From: an uncultured Pelagibacteraceae bacterium
Lineage (GTDB): Bacteria; Pseudomonadota; Alphaproteobacteria; Pelagibacterales; Pelagibacteraceae
Reading direction: 5' to 3'
DNA: 64,000 nt
NCBI GenBank assembly: GCA_902552985.1
Contig: CACDII010000003.1
Location: forward strand, 1-64,000
The notes beneath the pieces were generated by a model, which had not been told where the DNA came from, did not search any database, and saw only the letters and a list, made by a program, of their open reading frames with translations. Made by a program: the position numbers and the translations under genes. This document shows, in pieces, positions 18,327 to 28,047 of this stretch. Numbering within the stretch: position 1 is the first letter of the stretch; each line of letters begins with the position of its first letter.

Positions 18327-20233
18327 GGAATAGTTTTATCTATAATTTTTCTTAATGTAACGTCGAATAATAGTCCTAGCATACCCATTATAAAAATTGT
18401 AATCCATATCACCTCATACTGAAAGTATTTTTTAGCAACGTTTTCAACAAAACCTATTCCTGTAGTTCCAGCTAAAAATTCGGCTGCGACTAAAGTTCCC
18501 CAGCACATTCCAACAGCAACTCTTATACCTGTAAGAATTTCTGGCAAAGAATTTGGAAAAATTACATATCTTAATATTTGTTTTTTTGAAGCTCCTAATG
18601 AGTGAGCAGCATGAATTTTAGATAACTGCGTACCAGAAGCACCTGCTCTTGCAGAAATAATCATAATAGATAAAGAGACCATAAATAATAAAAATACTTT
18701 TCCTGTATTATCTATTCCTAAAACTGAAATAATTAGAGGTGCCCAAGCTAGTGGTGGCACAGGTCTATAAAGTTCTATTAAAGGATCAAAGAAACCTTTG
18801 GCAAATCTATTTAAACCCATAAATAAACCAAGTGGAACACCTATTATTATTCCAAATACTAATCCAAGAAATACTCTTAAAAAAGAATCCCATATATGTC
18901 CATATGGAACGGGTATTTTAAATAATTTAAAATCTCCAGTTACAATTTTAAGAACTTTACCTTTAAAATTTTGTTTAACAACTCCATCATTGTTATGAAT
19001 TGGGTATTCTCCTGGCAGAACATCAGCAATCCAATCAGGTAAAATAAATCCAATTATTTTACTAACATCCATCATATCAACCCAAAGCAATGGAATATTT
19101 TTGTAACCTACGCTTGGTTTTGACATTAAAATAAATTTGTTGAGTGTATCAGATGGTTTTGGCAGCCATCTTCCAGAACCTTGTTCTGAGCAACTAGTAC
19201 CACTTGAAACTATTGTCCCTGCAGGGAATAAAAGCATATCTATTATTCTTAATCCTCCTTGCTCTGATTTTTGAAGATTATCAAATTCAATAATTGCTTT
19301 TTGCATCTTATTTAAAGCGTTAGGAGGGTAGATACTTGCAAATTCAATTCTTCTTGTAATTTTTACAATATTTTTAGCATATGTTGATGCCACTTCCTCT
19401 GAGTCATCTAAACCAGCCCTATATGCTTTTATCTCATCTTTGATTTTTTTAACTGAATTTTTAAATTGTGGATTATGGTTTCTCAACTTAAAAAATTCTT
19501 CATCAATAACTTTAAGTTCTTCTGCGGCAGCATTAAATTTTAAACCCCTATCTGTTGCAGGTATTAATGGAACCTCAAAGGTATTTTCAATAGAACCAGT
19601 GCCTGCACTTACTGTAGTGATACCCCATCCACCTTGTTCTTTGACAGCTTGAAGTCTATTCTTTAATTCTTCCTCTGTTTCAAATGGATAATCTGGTTTT
19701 TTGAAGTTTTCTATCAAAAGATTTATTTTTTCAGTTATTCCCTCTATTTTTTGTTTTGTTTCCATTTCCATTAAATTGTCTTTAGTAAGTAGAGGAATTA
19801 ATTGACCAGTTTTATTTACAAAGCCAATCAAAACTGTTTTTTGTTGGCTATTTAAATCTTTTGAATTTTTAATTTCTTTAGAAATTTTTTGAAGATTTTT
19901 ATTTTCAATTTTAATTATTGAGGTACTTTTAAATTCTCTTTCCTTTATTGGAAATTGATATTTTAATCCCAAAAGAGACTCATTTATTTTAGCTACCTGA
20001 CATAGTTCATTTGCAGATTTTGGATAAAATCCTTTAGCAATATCCCAAGAGTAATATAACCAAACAAATAATATCGCACTGCTCCCAACAATTATCCAAT
20101 GAGTACCTCCTTTGGCTCTCTCTGGATTGCCAAAAACTGCATCAACTTTTTCGGTTTTTATTAATCTTCTGCCGTAAAGTATGCATCCGATAATTGATAC
20201 GAGGATTAATATAGTTATTATTTGGGTAAGCAT
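18308..20233 (-). CDS. NitT/TauT-type ABC transporter permease with a long N-terminal extension
   Basis: C-terminal ~200 aa is a typical permease (EAA-type HSLGASKKQILRYVIFPNSLPEILTGIR); N-terminal ~430 aa is additional. Confidence 0.88.
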   Translation of the reverse strand: MLTQIITILILVSIIGCILYGRRLIKTEKVDAVFGNPERAKGGTHWIIVGSSAILFVWLYYSWDIAKGFYPKSANELCQVAKINESLLGLKYQFPIKEREFKSTSIIKIENKNLQKISKEIKNSKDLNSQQKTVLIGFVNKTGQLIPLLTKDNLMEMETKQKIEGITEKINLLIENFKKPDYPFETEEELKNRLQAVKEQGGWGITTVSAGTGSIENTFEVPLIPATDRGLKFNAAAEELKVIDEEFFKLRNHNPQFKNSVKKIKDEIKAYRAGLDDSEEVASTYAKNIVKITRRIEFASIYPPNALNKMQKAIIEFDNLQKSEQGGLRIIDMLLFPAGTIVSSGTSCSEQGSGRWLPKPSDTLNKFILMSKPSVGYKNIPLLWVDMMDVSKIIGFILPDWIADVLPGEYPIHNNDGVVKQNFKGKVLKIVTGDFKLFKIPVPYGHIWDSFLRVFLGLVFGIIIGVPLGLFMGLNRFAKGFFDPLIELYRPVPPLAWAPLIISVLGIDNTGKVFLLFMVSLSIMIISARAGASGTQLSKIHAAHSLGASKKQILRYVIFPNSLPEILTGIRVAVGMCWGTLVAAEFLAGTTGIGFVENVAKKYFQYEVIWITIFIMGMLGLLFDVTLRKIIDKTIPWRGKG

Positions 20234-21031
20234 TTAATTTTCTTTCCCCATAATTTCTTCTTCCATATCCCAGATCATGGATAATATTTCTTCTCTTTTT
20301 GATGAAAATTCTTTATTTTTTTTTATTTCTCTTAAATCTTCTTTTAGTCCCATTTCTGCAAAAGGAAGATTGTATTCTTTATGTATTCTGCCAGGTCTTG
20401 GTGCCATAACATACAATCTTTCACCAAGTAACAAAGCTTCCTCAACTGAGTGAGTAATTAAGATGATTGTTTTTCCAGTCTCTTTCCAAATTTTTAATAC
20501 TAATGATTGCATCTTTTCTCTAGTTAACGCATCCAATGCTCCCAAAGGCTCATCCATTAAAATTAAATCTGGATCATTAATTAAGCATCTTGCAAGAGCT
20601 ACCCTTTGCTGCATACCTCCTGATAATTGATAGGTAGGCGTGTTGCCAAATCCTTTAAGTCCAACGATCTCTAACCATTCATCAACTTTTTTTTCAGTTT
20701 CTATTGGATCTTTTTTTTTCATTCGTAATCCAAAGTTGACATTTTCAGAAACTGTTAACCATTCAAATAGAGCACCTTGTTGAAAGACCATACCTCTATC
20801 AACTCCTGGTCCATTAATTTCGTTATTACCTAAGCTAATAGTTCCAGATGTTGGTCTTATAAAACCAGCTGCAATATTTAATAATGTTGTTTTCCCACAC
20901 CCGGATGGGCCCAGTACTGTTAAAAGCTCACCTTTTTTAATTGTGAAATTTAAATCTTTTAACGCATGAACTGTTTCTCCTTTTGGAGACTTAAAAATCA
21001 TATTTAGATTTTGAGAAACTAGATCACTCAT
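20234..21031 (-). CDS. NitT/TauT-type ABC transporter ATP-binding protein
   Basis: Walker A GPSGCGKTT; signature LSGGMQQRVALARC; Walker B LILMDEPLGALD. Confidence 0.93.
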   Translation of the reverse strand: MSDLVSQNLNMIFKSPKGETVHALKDLNFTIKKGELLTVLGPSGCGKTTLLNIAAGFIRPTSGTISLGNNEINGPGVDRGMVFQQGALFEWLTVSENVNFGLRMKKKDPIETEKKVDEWLEIVGLKGFGNTPTYQLSGGMQQRVALARCLINDPDLILMDEPLGALDALTREKMQSLVLKIWKETGKTIILITHSVEEALLLGERLYVMAPRPGRIHKEYNLPFAEMGLKEDLREIKKNKEFSSKREEILSMIWDMEEEIMGKEN

Positions 21032-21064
21032 AAAATGACTTTATATTAAAATTTTAATAAAAAA

Positions 21065-21097
21065 AATAGGCACCAATTCAAAAGATTGGTGCCTATT
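21065..21097 (-). terminator. Intrinsic terminator downstream of the tauA-like gene, upstream of the ATPase gene
   Basis: Perfect 13-bp stem AATAGGCACCAAT/ATTGGTGCCTATT with 7-nt loop, followed on the minus strand by a T-run. Confidence 0.85.
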
Positions 21098-21117
21098 AAA
21101 TTTAATTTACCTTCAAA

Positions 21118-22059
21118 TTATAAAGGTAAGAAACTAGTGTCTACATTTCCTCTTGGTGTTCCCATTCCTTTTAAGAATGCATCAAGATTACCACTTTTCA
21201 TAGATTGCTCAGTTTCTTCAGGTGTTAAGAATTTGAAACCACTTAAAGTTTCTTTCATGTCTCCAACTTTCATTTCAGAAGCTTTTGCCATTGAATTCAT
21301 ATCGCTTTTTCCAGCTCTATATCTTGCATTAGCTTCGTGAGTTACTTCAATAAAAGTTCTTAGCATTCCTGGATTTTCCTTCATAAACTTCGTTGTTACA
21401 GAAGTAATATCTATACCAAGTATACCTGCTGCTCTAGCTTCATCTACAGTTAACAATCTTGATCCAACTGCAGTTGCAGCTTTAATAGAGTTACCACCAA
21501 ATAAACATGCCATTACAACATCACCGCTTACTAAAGCAGCAGCTCCTTCTTCAGGATCCATTTGAATAATATCCATTTTTTTTCTATCAGCACCAACAAC
21601 TTTCATACTTTCATCAAAAACATACTCAGCCATTGTTCCTAGTGGAACAGCAACTTTCTTGCCTTCCAATTCAGTAGCGTTTGCTTTTGTAATTCCAGAA
21701 GCATTAGAAGTAACACAAGTTGTTCCTCCCATTCCGTATTCCATTGCAATATCTACAAGTTTGATAGGTGCTTTTGATTTAACAGCATTAATAAATGGAA
21801 CTAATCCTTGAGAGTAAGAAATATCAATATCTCCTGCCAACATAGCATCAGTCATTGCTCCACCATTAGTAAAGTTTGTCCATTTAACTGGGACACCTAG
21901 AGCTTTAGCAAAATTTTTCTTCTGCATATCCTCTAAGTTTGGACTTGGCCATTCTAAGAAGTAAGCAACTCTAACTTCTGTAGCAGCAGAAAAAGCTACT
22001 GACATACTCAAGTTTAGAGCAATTATACTTCCAAGAATAAAACTAATTATTTTTTTCAT
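21118..22059 (-). CDS. TauA-like ABC transporter substrate-binding protein
   Basis: Signal peptide; EVRVAYFLEWPSPNL...; located with NitT/TauT-type permease and ATPase. Confidence 0.85.
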   Translation of the reverse strand: MKKIISFILGSIIALNLSMSVAFSAATEVRVAYFLEWPSPNLEDMQKKNFAKALGVPVKWTNFTNGGAMTDAMLAGDIDISYSQGLVPFINAVKSKAPIKLVDIAMEYGMGGTTCVTSNASGITKANATELEGKKVAVPLGTMAEYVFDESMKVVGADRKKMDIIQMDPEEGAAALVSGDVVMACLFGGNSIKAATAVGSRLLTVDEARAAGILGIDITSVTTKFMKENPGMLRTFIEVTHEANARYRAGKSDMNSMAKASEMKVGDMKETLSGFKFLTPEETEQSMKSGNLDAFLKGMGTPRGNVDTSFLPL

Positions 22060-22258
22060 TTATTCCCCTTTATTGTTTATTAATTAATAAAAAGAGTTAT
22101 TTAATTTGAATTTTAAACAGAAGTAAATGAAGTAATTAAATATTTTTAAATACAACCTTAGATTGATTGTTATAGATTTAACCTTTATAAAGTGAAAATT
22201 TTCTAGTTAATTATTTTTTTTTAGTCTAGATAACTAATTTACTATATAAGAATTTATT
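22060..22258. promoter_or_regulatory. Divergent intergenic regulatory region between tauA-like (-) and aminotransferase (+)
   Basis: ~200-bp AT-rich gap between divergent genes in a region with otherwise near-zero spacing. Confidence 0.5.
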
Positions 22259-23605
22259 ATGAGCTCTGGAAATAGAACAACTGTACCTAATTCACTAAAT
22301 GAACATTGGATGCCTTTTACATCCAATAAAGATTTTAAAGAAAATCCGAGATTAATAACAGAAGCAAAGGGTGTCTATCTAAAAAACCACCAAGGCCAAA
22401 CTCAAATTGATGCAAGTTCAGGATTATTCTGCAATCCTCTTGGACACGGTAGACAAGAAATTATCGATGCAATAACTAAACAGTTAAAAACATTAGACTA
22501 TGCTCAACCTTTCCAACAAGGTTTTGGAGGATCGTTTGAGTTAGCTACAAGAATTTCTAAACATACGCCAGGTAATTTAAATAGAATATTTTATACAATT
22601 TGCGGATCAACAGCTGTAGAAACAGCAATCAAAATTTCAATTGCGTATCATAAAGCAAGAGGTCAGGGACATAGATTTAGATTTGTAGGACGTGAAAGAG
22701 GCTATCATGGAATGAATATTGGTGCTACCTCTGTTGGCGGAATGATTAATAATATTAAAACATTCGCAAGTGTTTTAATGCCAGGCGTTGTTCATATGAG
22801 ACATACTCATTTACCAGAACATAAGTTTGTATCTGGCCAACCCGAAACAGGTGCAGAGCTAGCAAACGATTTAGAAAGAATTTGTGCAAATTTTGGAGCA
22901 GAAAATATAGCTGCATGTATTGTTGAACCGATAGCAGGATCAACTGGAACATTAGTTCCACCAAAAGGATATCTACAAAAATTAAGAGAAATTTGTGACA
23001 AGCATGGAATACTTTTAATTTTTGATGAAGTAATAACAGGTTGGGGAAGAACAGGATCTGCATTTGGGTCACAAGAGTTTGGTGTAACACCTGATATTAT
23101 GACTATGGCAAAAGCAACAACTAATGGAATTGTTCCAATGGGAGTAGTTGCTTGTAAAGAAGAAATTTATGATTCAATTATGGATGCATCACCAAAAGGA
23201 ACGATTGAACTTTTTCATGGGTATACATATTCTGGAATTCCAGTCTCTGTTGCAGCAGCATTAGCAGTTCAAGATATTTTCGACAAAGAAGATATTTTTA
23301 AAAGAGCAAAAGAAATGTCACCTTATTTTCAAAAAGGATTAATGTCTCTCAAAGATATAGAGGTTGTTGATAATATAAGAGGATACGGAATGATGGGTGG
23401 TATAGATATTAAATTAGATAAAAAACCTGGAGCTGCAGGTTTTACTGTATTTAAACATTGTTACGAGGCAGGAGTAAATTTTAAAGCTACTGGAGACTGT
23501 TTAATAATTGCGCCTATGTTTATCTCAGAAAAAAAACATATAGATGAGATTATTGAAAAATTAAGAACTGGAATAACGAATTACTCGAAAAGCAAGAAAA
23601 ATTGA
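22259..23605 (+). CDS. Class III omega-amino acid/taurine:pyruvate-type aminotransferase
   Basis: LNEHWMPFTSNKDF, GRERGYHGMNIGATSVGG, LIFDEVITGWGRTG, MTMAKATTNG; adjacent to TauABC-type transporter and ald. Confidence 0.85.
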   Translation: MSSGNRTTVPNSLNEHWMPFTSNKDFKENPRLITEAKGVYLKNHQGQTQIDASSGLFCNPLGHGRQEIIDAITKQLKTLDYAQPFQQGFGGSFELATRISKHTPGNLNRIFYTICGSTAVETAIKISIAYHKARGQGHRFRFVGRERGYHGMNIGATSVGGMINNIKTFASVLMPGVVHMRHTHLPEHKFVSGQPETGAELANDLERICANFGAENIAACIVEPIAGSTGTLVPPKGYLQKLREICDKHGILLIFDEVITGWGRTGSAFGSQEFGVTPDIMTMAKATTNGIVPMGVVACKEEIYDSIMDASPKGTIELFHGYTYSGIPVSVAAALAVQDIFDKEDIFKRAKEMSPYFQKGLMSLKDIEVVDNIRGYGMMGGIDIKLDKKPGAAGFTVFKHCYEAGVNFKATGDCLIIAPMFISEKKHIDEIIEKLRTGITNYSKSKKN

Positions 23606-23614
23606 TTTTCTTTT

Positions 23615-24730
23615 ATGAAAATTGGAGTTCCTAAAGAAATAAAACCACAAGAACATAGAATTGGTTTAACACCAGACAGCGTAAGGATTTTAACCTCAAA
23701 TGGTAACGAAGTTTTAGTTGAAAATAACGGTGGGTTTGAGGCTGGATTTGATAATGACCAATACGAAAAAGCCGGTGCAAAAATTGTTGAAAAGGCACAG
23801 GATATTTTTAATGACGCAGAAATTATTGTTAAAGTAAAAGAACCTTTGTCAAATGAAGTAAAAATGATCAGAGAAAACCAAATTGTTTTTACCTACCTTC
23901 ACTTAGCAGCAGCAAAAGAATTAACTCAGGGTTTAATAAATTCAAAAAGCATCTGCATAGCCTATGAAACTGTAACTGATAACAACGGAAGACTTCCATT
24001 ATTGGCTCCAATGAGTGCAGTTGCTGGAAGAATGTCGGTGCAAGCAGGAGCACATTGTTTAGAAAAAAATCAGAAAGGTAGAGGTTTATTATTAGGAGGA
24101 GCTCCTGGAGTTAAGCCAGGTAACGTTGTAATATTAGGCGGTGGTGTTGTTGGAGAAAATGCTGCGATCATAGCTACAGGATTACAAGCAAAAGTACACA
24201 TAGTTGATAAGTCTGAGGTAAGATTAAAACAATTAACAGATATTTTTGGTGACAAAATTGTTCCACAGCATAGTGATAAAATTGATTTAGAAAAATTAAT
24301 TTCAGATTGTGATTTGTTAGTAGGGGGTGTTTTAATCCCGGGTGCTGAAGCTCCGAAATTAGTCACCAAAAAAATGCTTAAGAAAATGAAACGTGGCTCA
24401 GTAATAGTTGATGTAGCAATTGATCAAGGTGGATGTGTTGAAACAAGCAAACCTACAACTCATGCAGATCCAACTTATATTGTAGACGATATAGTGCATT
24501 ATTGCGTTGCCAATATGCCAGGCGGAGTTCCAAGAACCTCTACTTTAGCTTTAAATAAAGCAACATTACCTTTTTTATCAAAGTTAGCAAAAGATGGTTA
24601 TAAAAAAGCTTTAAAGGATGATGCTAATTTTTTAGCAGGATTAAATGTACATAAAGGAAACGTGACTTATAAAGCAGTTGCTGATACTTTTGGTCATAAA
24701 TTTTTATCTCCAAAGGAGGCAATTATATAA
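23615..24730 (+). CDS. ald: Alanine dehydrogenase
   Basis: MKIGVPKEIKPQEHRIGLTPDSV; VFTYLHLAAAKELT; PGNVVILGGGVVGENAA; NMPGGVPRTSTLALNKATLPF. Confidence 0.93.
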   Translation: MKIGVPKEIKPQEHRIGLTPDSVRILTSNGNEVLVENNGGFEAGFDNDQYEKAGAKIVEKAQDIFNDAEIIVKVKEPLSNEVKMIRENQIVFTYLHLAAAKELTQGLINSKSICIAYETVTDNNGRLPLLAPMSAVAGRMSVQAGAHCLEKNQKGRGLLLGGAPGVKPGNVVILGGGVVGENAAIIATGLQAKVHIVDKSEVRLKQLTDIFGDKIVPQHSDKIDLEKLISDCDLLVGGVLIPGAEAPKLVTKKMLKKMKRGSVIVDVAIDQGGCVETSKPTTHADPTYIVDDIVHYCVANMPGGVPRTSTLALNKATLPFLSKLAKDGYKKALKDDANFLAGLNVHKGNVTYKAVADTFGHKFLSPKEAII

Positions 24731-25170
24731 TGTACAGACCTTTACCAGATGGATTAACTATAAAAAATTCACCTATCGAAGGCTTAGGTTTATTTGCAAC
24801 AGTTAATATAAAAAAAAACACATTTATTGGTGTTACGCATATTAGAGACGAACAATTTGAAAATAAATATATAAGAACACCTTTAGGTGGGTTTTATAAC
24901 CACTCGAATGAACCAACGGTTATAAGAATGGTTTCTGACATATTGCCAAACTTAAAATTCGGTGATCCTGTGGACCCAAGCGCGAATGCTAAACAATTGA
25001 AAGATGGAAAAAATGATAGAGAAAACATGTATTATAACTTAAATGAAAAAAGTGATGCAAAATATATGTTTATGGTTTCTATTAAAGATATTAAAACTGG
25101 AGAAGAATTAACAGCAAATTACAATCTCTATACTTATCCAAAAACTGGCGTCGGTCTACAAATGCTGTAA
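24730..25170 (+). CDS. SET-domain protein
   Basis: IKNSPIEGLGLFATVNIKKNTFIG; YNHSNEPTV; TGEELTANYNLY. Confidence 0.85.
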   Translation: MYRPLPDGLTIKNSPIEGLGLFATVNIKKNTFIGVTHIRDEQFENKYIRTPLGGFYNHSNEPTVIRMVSDILPNLKFGDPVDPSANAKQLKDGKNDRENMYYNLNEKSDAKYMFMVSIKDIKTGEELTANYNLYTYPKTGVGLQML

Positions 25171-25196
25171 ACTTCATTTCTGATTTAATTTAGCTA

Positions 25197-27641
25197 ATGA
25201 AAGACAAAATTCCACAAAGCTGTAAAGTAGTAGTTGTAGGAGGAGGTGTGGTAGGCTGTTCTGTTGCTTATCATTTAGCAAAATTTGGCTGGAAAGATAC
25301 AATTCTTTTAGAGAGAGATCAGTTAACATCAGGTACAACTTGGCATGCAGCAGGACTTGTTAGTCAACTAGGACCAACTGCAGCAATAACTAAGATAAGA
25401 AAATATACATTAGATTTATATAGAGAGCTCGAAAAGAAAGTTGATCACTCAGCGGGGTTGAGATTAAATGGTGCACTTTCGATTGCAGAAAACAAAGGAA
25501 GATGGCAAGAACTTCAAAGACAGGCGACTACAGCACAACTTTATAATGTTGATGTAAGAATTTTAGACAAAGAACAAATTAAAAAAGATTATCCAATTAT
25601 TAATACCGATAAAGTAATCGGCGGTATTTTAATGCCTGGAGATGGTGCAGCTGATCCTTCGGGGGTCACGCATATGCTTGCCAAAGCTGCAAGAATGGAA
25701 GGAGCTAAAATATTTGAAAAATCTCCTGTAGAGGAAATTTTAACAAAAGAAGGAAGAATTTCTGGTGTAAAAGTTAATGGAAAAAAAATTGAGTGTGAAT
25801 ATATAGTTTTAGCTTCGGGAATGTGGTCAAGACAAATTGGTGAAAAAGTTGGAGTGAGTATTCCACTTTATCCAGCAGAACATTTTTATATCATTACTGA
25901 ACCTATAGAAAATTTGTCAAAAACTTTACCTGTAATAAGGGATTTTGATAATAGCACCTATATCAAAGAAGATGCGGGAAAAATTTTAGTTGGAATTTTT
26001 GAAGGCAAATCTATTCCTGCTTTTAATAAGACAAATTTAGTTCCAGAGGATTTTTCCTTTGGAGAGTTTCCTGAAAATTTCGAACATTTTGAACCATATT
26101 TAAAATCAGCAATAAAAAGATTCCCAGTTTTAGAAACTACTGGAATAAGGAAATTTTTTGCAGGACCTGAATCTTTCACTCCTGATACAAATACTTTATT
26201 AGGAGAAGTTCCAGAAATTAAGAATTTTTTTGTATGTTGTGGTTTAAACAGTATTGGAATCGGAAGTGGAGGAGGTGTCGGAAAAGTTACCGCCGAATGG
26301 TTGATGACTGGCCATATCAATGAAGATATTTTTAGTTACGACATCAAAAGATTTCAAAAATTTCACTCAGATTTAGGATTTATTAAAAAAAGGATAACAG
26401 AAACTTTAGGTGATCTTTATGGAATGCACTGGCCTTTTAAACAACATAAAACATCTAGAAATATAATGACAACTCCATATCATGAAGAATTAAAAAAAGC
26501 AGGCGCATGTTTTGGCGTATCTGGTGGATATGAAAGAGCAATGTGGTTTGCTCTTAACAATGATAAACCTGAATATAAATATAGTTATAACTATCAAAAT
26601 TGGTATTCAGCAGCAGAATTTGAAACCAAAAATACAACAAAAAATATTGGGCTATATGATTTAACCCCTTTTTCAAAATTTGAATTAAAAGGCGAAAATG
26701 CCCATGAAGAATTACAAAAAATTTGTACCGCAAATATAAAAAATGAAATTGGGAAATGTACATATACACAAATGTTAAACACAGATGGAGGAATTGAAAC
26801 TGATTTAACAGTTGTTTGTTTAGAAAAAAATTATTTTAGAATTATAAGCTCAGCAGCAACTAGAGAAAGAGATAAATTTCATATTAACAAATACTTATCT
26901 AACGGTTTAAAACTTATAGATGTAACTGACGATTATTGTGTGCTTGGAGTATTCGGTCCAAATAGTAGATTGTTGATGCAAGATTTATCTAAAGATAACT
27001 TTTCTAATCATAGTTTTAAATTTGCAAGCTCAAAATATATTTCAATTGATAATATAAAAATATGGACCCAGAGATTATCATATGTAGGAGAACTAGGTTA
27101 TGAATTATATATAAAAGTAAAAGATGCGAGAAAAATTTATAATTTAATCATCGAAAAAGGTGCAAAATATAAAATTTCTAATTGTGGAATGCATGCTTTG
27201 GATATTATGAGAATGGAGAGTGGTTTTTTACACTGGGGTCATGACATTTCTCCAGAAGAAAACCAGTATCAAGCAGGTTTAAATTTTGCAGTAAGTTATA
27301 AGAAAAATATAGATTTTATTGGAAAAAATGCTCTGTTAAAAATTAAGGATCAAAAACCTTTAAAAAAATTCGTAATGTTAGTATTAAAAAATTCTAAACC
27401 TGGTGAACCATTGCTATTACACGATGAGCCTATTTATTTGGAAGATAATATAATTGGAAGAACTACTTCTTGTAATTACTCCTTTAACTTCAATAAAAAC
27501 CTCGCTTTTGGATATATTAATTCAAAACTTTCAAACACAGATTTAGCAAAAGAGGACATATTTATAGAGGTAGAAAAGAAAAAATATCAAGCTTCGATAA
27601 TTTTAGAGCCTTTAAAAAGCAAAAATATCCGTAATATTTAG
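25197..27641 (+). CDS. Dimethylglycine/sarcosine dehydrogenase-like FAD oxidoreductase with C-terminal GcvT domain
   Basis: VVVVGGGVVGCSVAYHLAKFGW; SGTTWHAAGLV; C-terminal aminomethyltransferase-like region (GLYDLTPFSKFELKG, YVGELGYELYI, ALDIMRMESGFLHWGHDISPE). Confidence 0.9.
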   Translation: MKDKIPQSCKVVVVGGGVVGCSVAYHLAKFGWKDTILLERDQLTSGTTWHAAGLVSQLGPTAAITKIRKYTLDLYRELEKKVDHSAGLRLNGALSIAENKGRWQELQRQATTAQLYNVDVRILDKEQIKKDYPIINTDKVIGGILMPGDGAADPSGVTHMLAKAARMEGAKIFEKSPVEEILTKEGRISGVKVNGKKIECEYIVLASGMWSRQIGEKVGVSIPLYPAEHFYIITEPIENLSKTLPVIRDFDNSTYIKEDAGKILVGIFEGKSIPAFNKTNLVPEDFSFGEFPENFEHFEPYLKSAIKRFPVLETTGIRKFFAGPESFTPDTNTLLGEVPEIKNFFVCCGLNSIGIGSGGGVGKVTAEWLMTGHINEDIFSYDIKRFQKFHSDLGFIKKRITETLGDLYGMHWPFKQHKTSRNIMTTPYHEELKKAGACFGVSGGYERAMWFALNNDKPEYKYSYNYQNWYSAAEFETKNTTKNIGLYDLTPFSKFELKGENAHEELQKICTANIKNEIGKCTYTQMLNTDGGIETDLTVVCLEKNYFRIISSAATRERDKFHINKYLSNGLKLIDVTDDYCVLGVFGPNSRLLMQDLSKDNFSNHSFKFASSKYISIDNIKIWTQRLSYVGELGYELYIKVKDARKIYNLIIEKGAKYKISNCGMHALDIMRMESGFLHWGHDISPEENQYQAGLNFAVSYKKNIDFIGKNALLKIKDQKPLKKFVMLVLKNSKPGEPLLLHDEPIYLEDNIIGRTTSCNYSFNFNKNLAFGYINSKLSNTDLAKEDIFIEVEKKKYQASIILEPLKSKNIRNI

Positions 27642-27716
27642 ATAATTATAAGCTTATTTAAAAAACCCAATTTGGCACACTAGCCAGTTGTTTGGTTAAT
27701 TATACCATGATTAAAT

Positions 27717-27944
27717 ATGATTATGAGCGGGGAACAAGTATCAGTAGACAGAGCTGTAAAATCAACTCAAGAGGTAACAATTGAGCCAAATGAAAATGCT
27801 TCTACATCAACTAACAGAGTAAATATTAATAATTTGATGTCAAAAGTAAGAGAAGAAGAAAAAAAACAAAGAAAAGAAAATTTAATCTTTTTTGGTTTAA
27901 TCGGTTCAGTAATTATTATTACAGGAGTTATAGCTTCTTTTTAG
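27717..27944 (+). CDS. Small hypothetical protein with C-terminal TM segment (likely start at 27723)
   Basis: MSGEQVSVDRAVKSTQ... polar N-terminus and hydrophobic C-terminus; not antisense to another gene. Confidence 0.5.
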   Translation: MIMSGEQVSVDRAVKSTQEVTIEPNENASTSTNRVNINNLMSKVREEEKKQRKENLIFFGLIGSVIIITGVIASF

Positions 27945-28047
27945 TTCGATTGTGTAAACACTTTTAAATTTAAAGTGTACTTTAAAGGTGTGATTCTTTT
28001 TAAAAAGCAATAATTAAATAAATTTATTTTCAACGTAAGGTTTAGAT

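Noticed and set aside
22755-23090. 111-aa minus-strand ORF antisense to the aminotransferase
   Set aside because: Shadow ORF; the plus-strand protein has full family motifs here.
24070-24369. 99-aa minus-strand ORF antisense to ald
   Set aside because: Overlaps the conserved Rossmann region of ald; no independent support.
27663-27700. AACCCAATTTGGC...GCCAGTTGTTTGGTT imperfect hairpin, considered as tRNA fragment or riboswitch
   Set aside because: No tRNA arms or known aptamer core recognisable; pairing has several mismatches.
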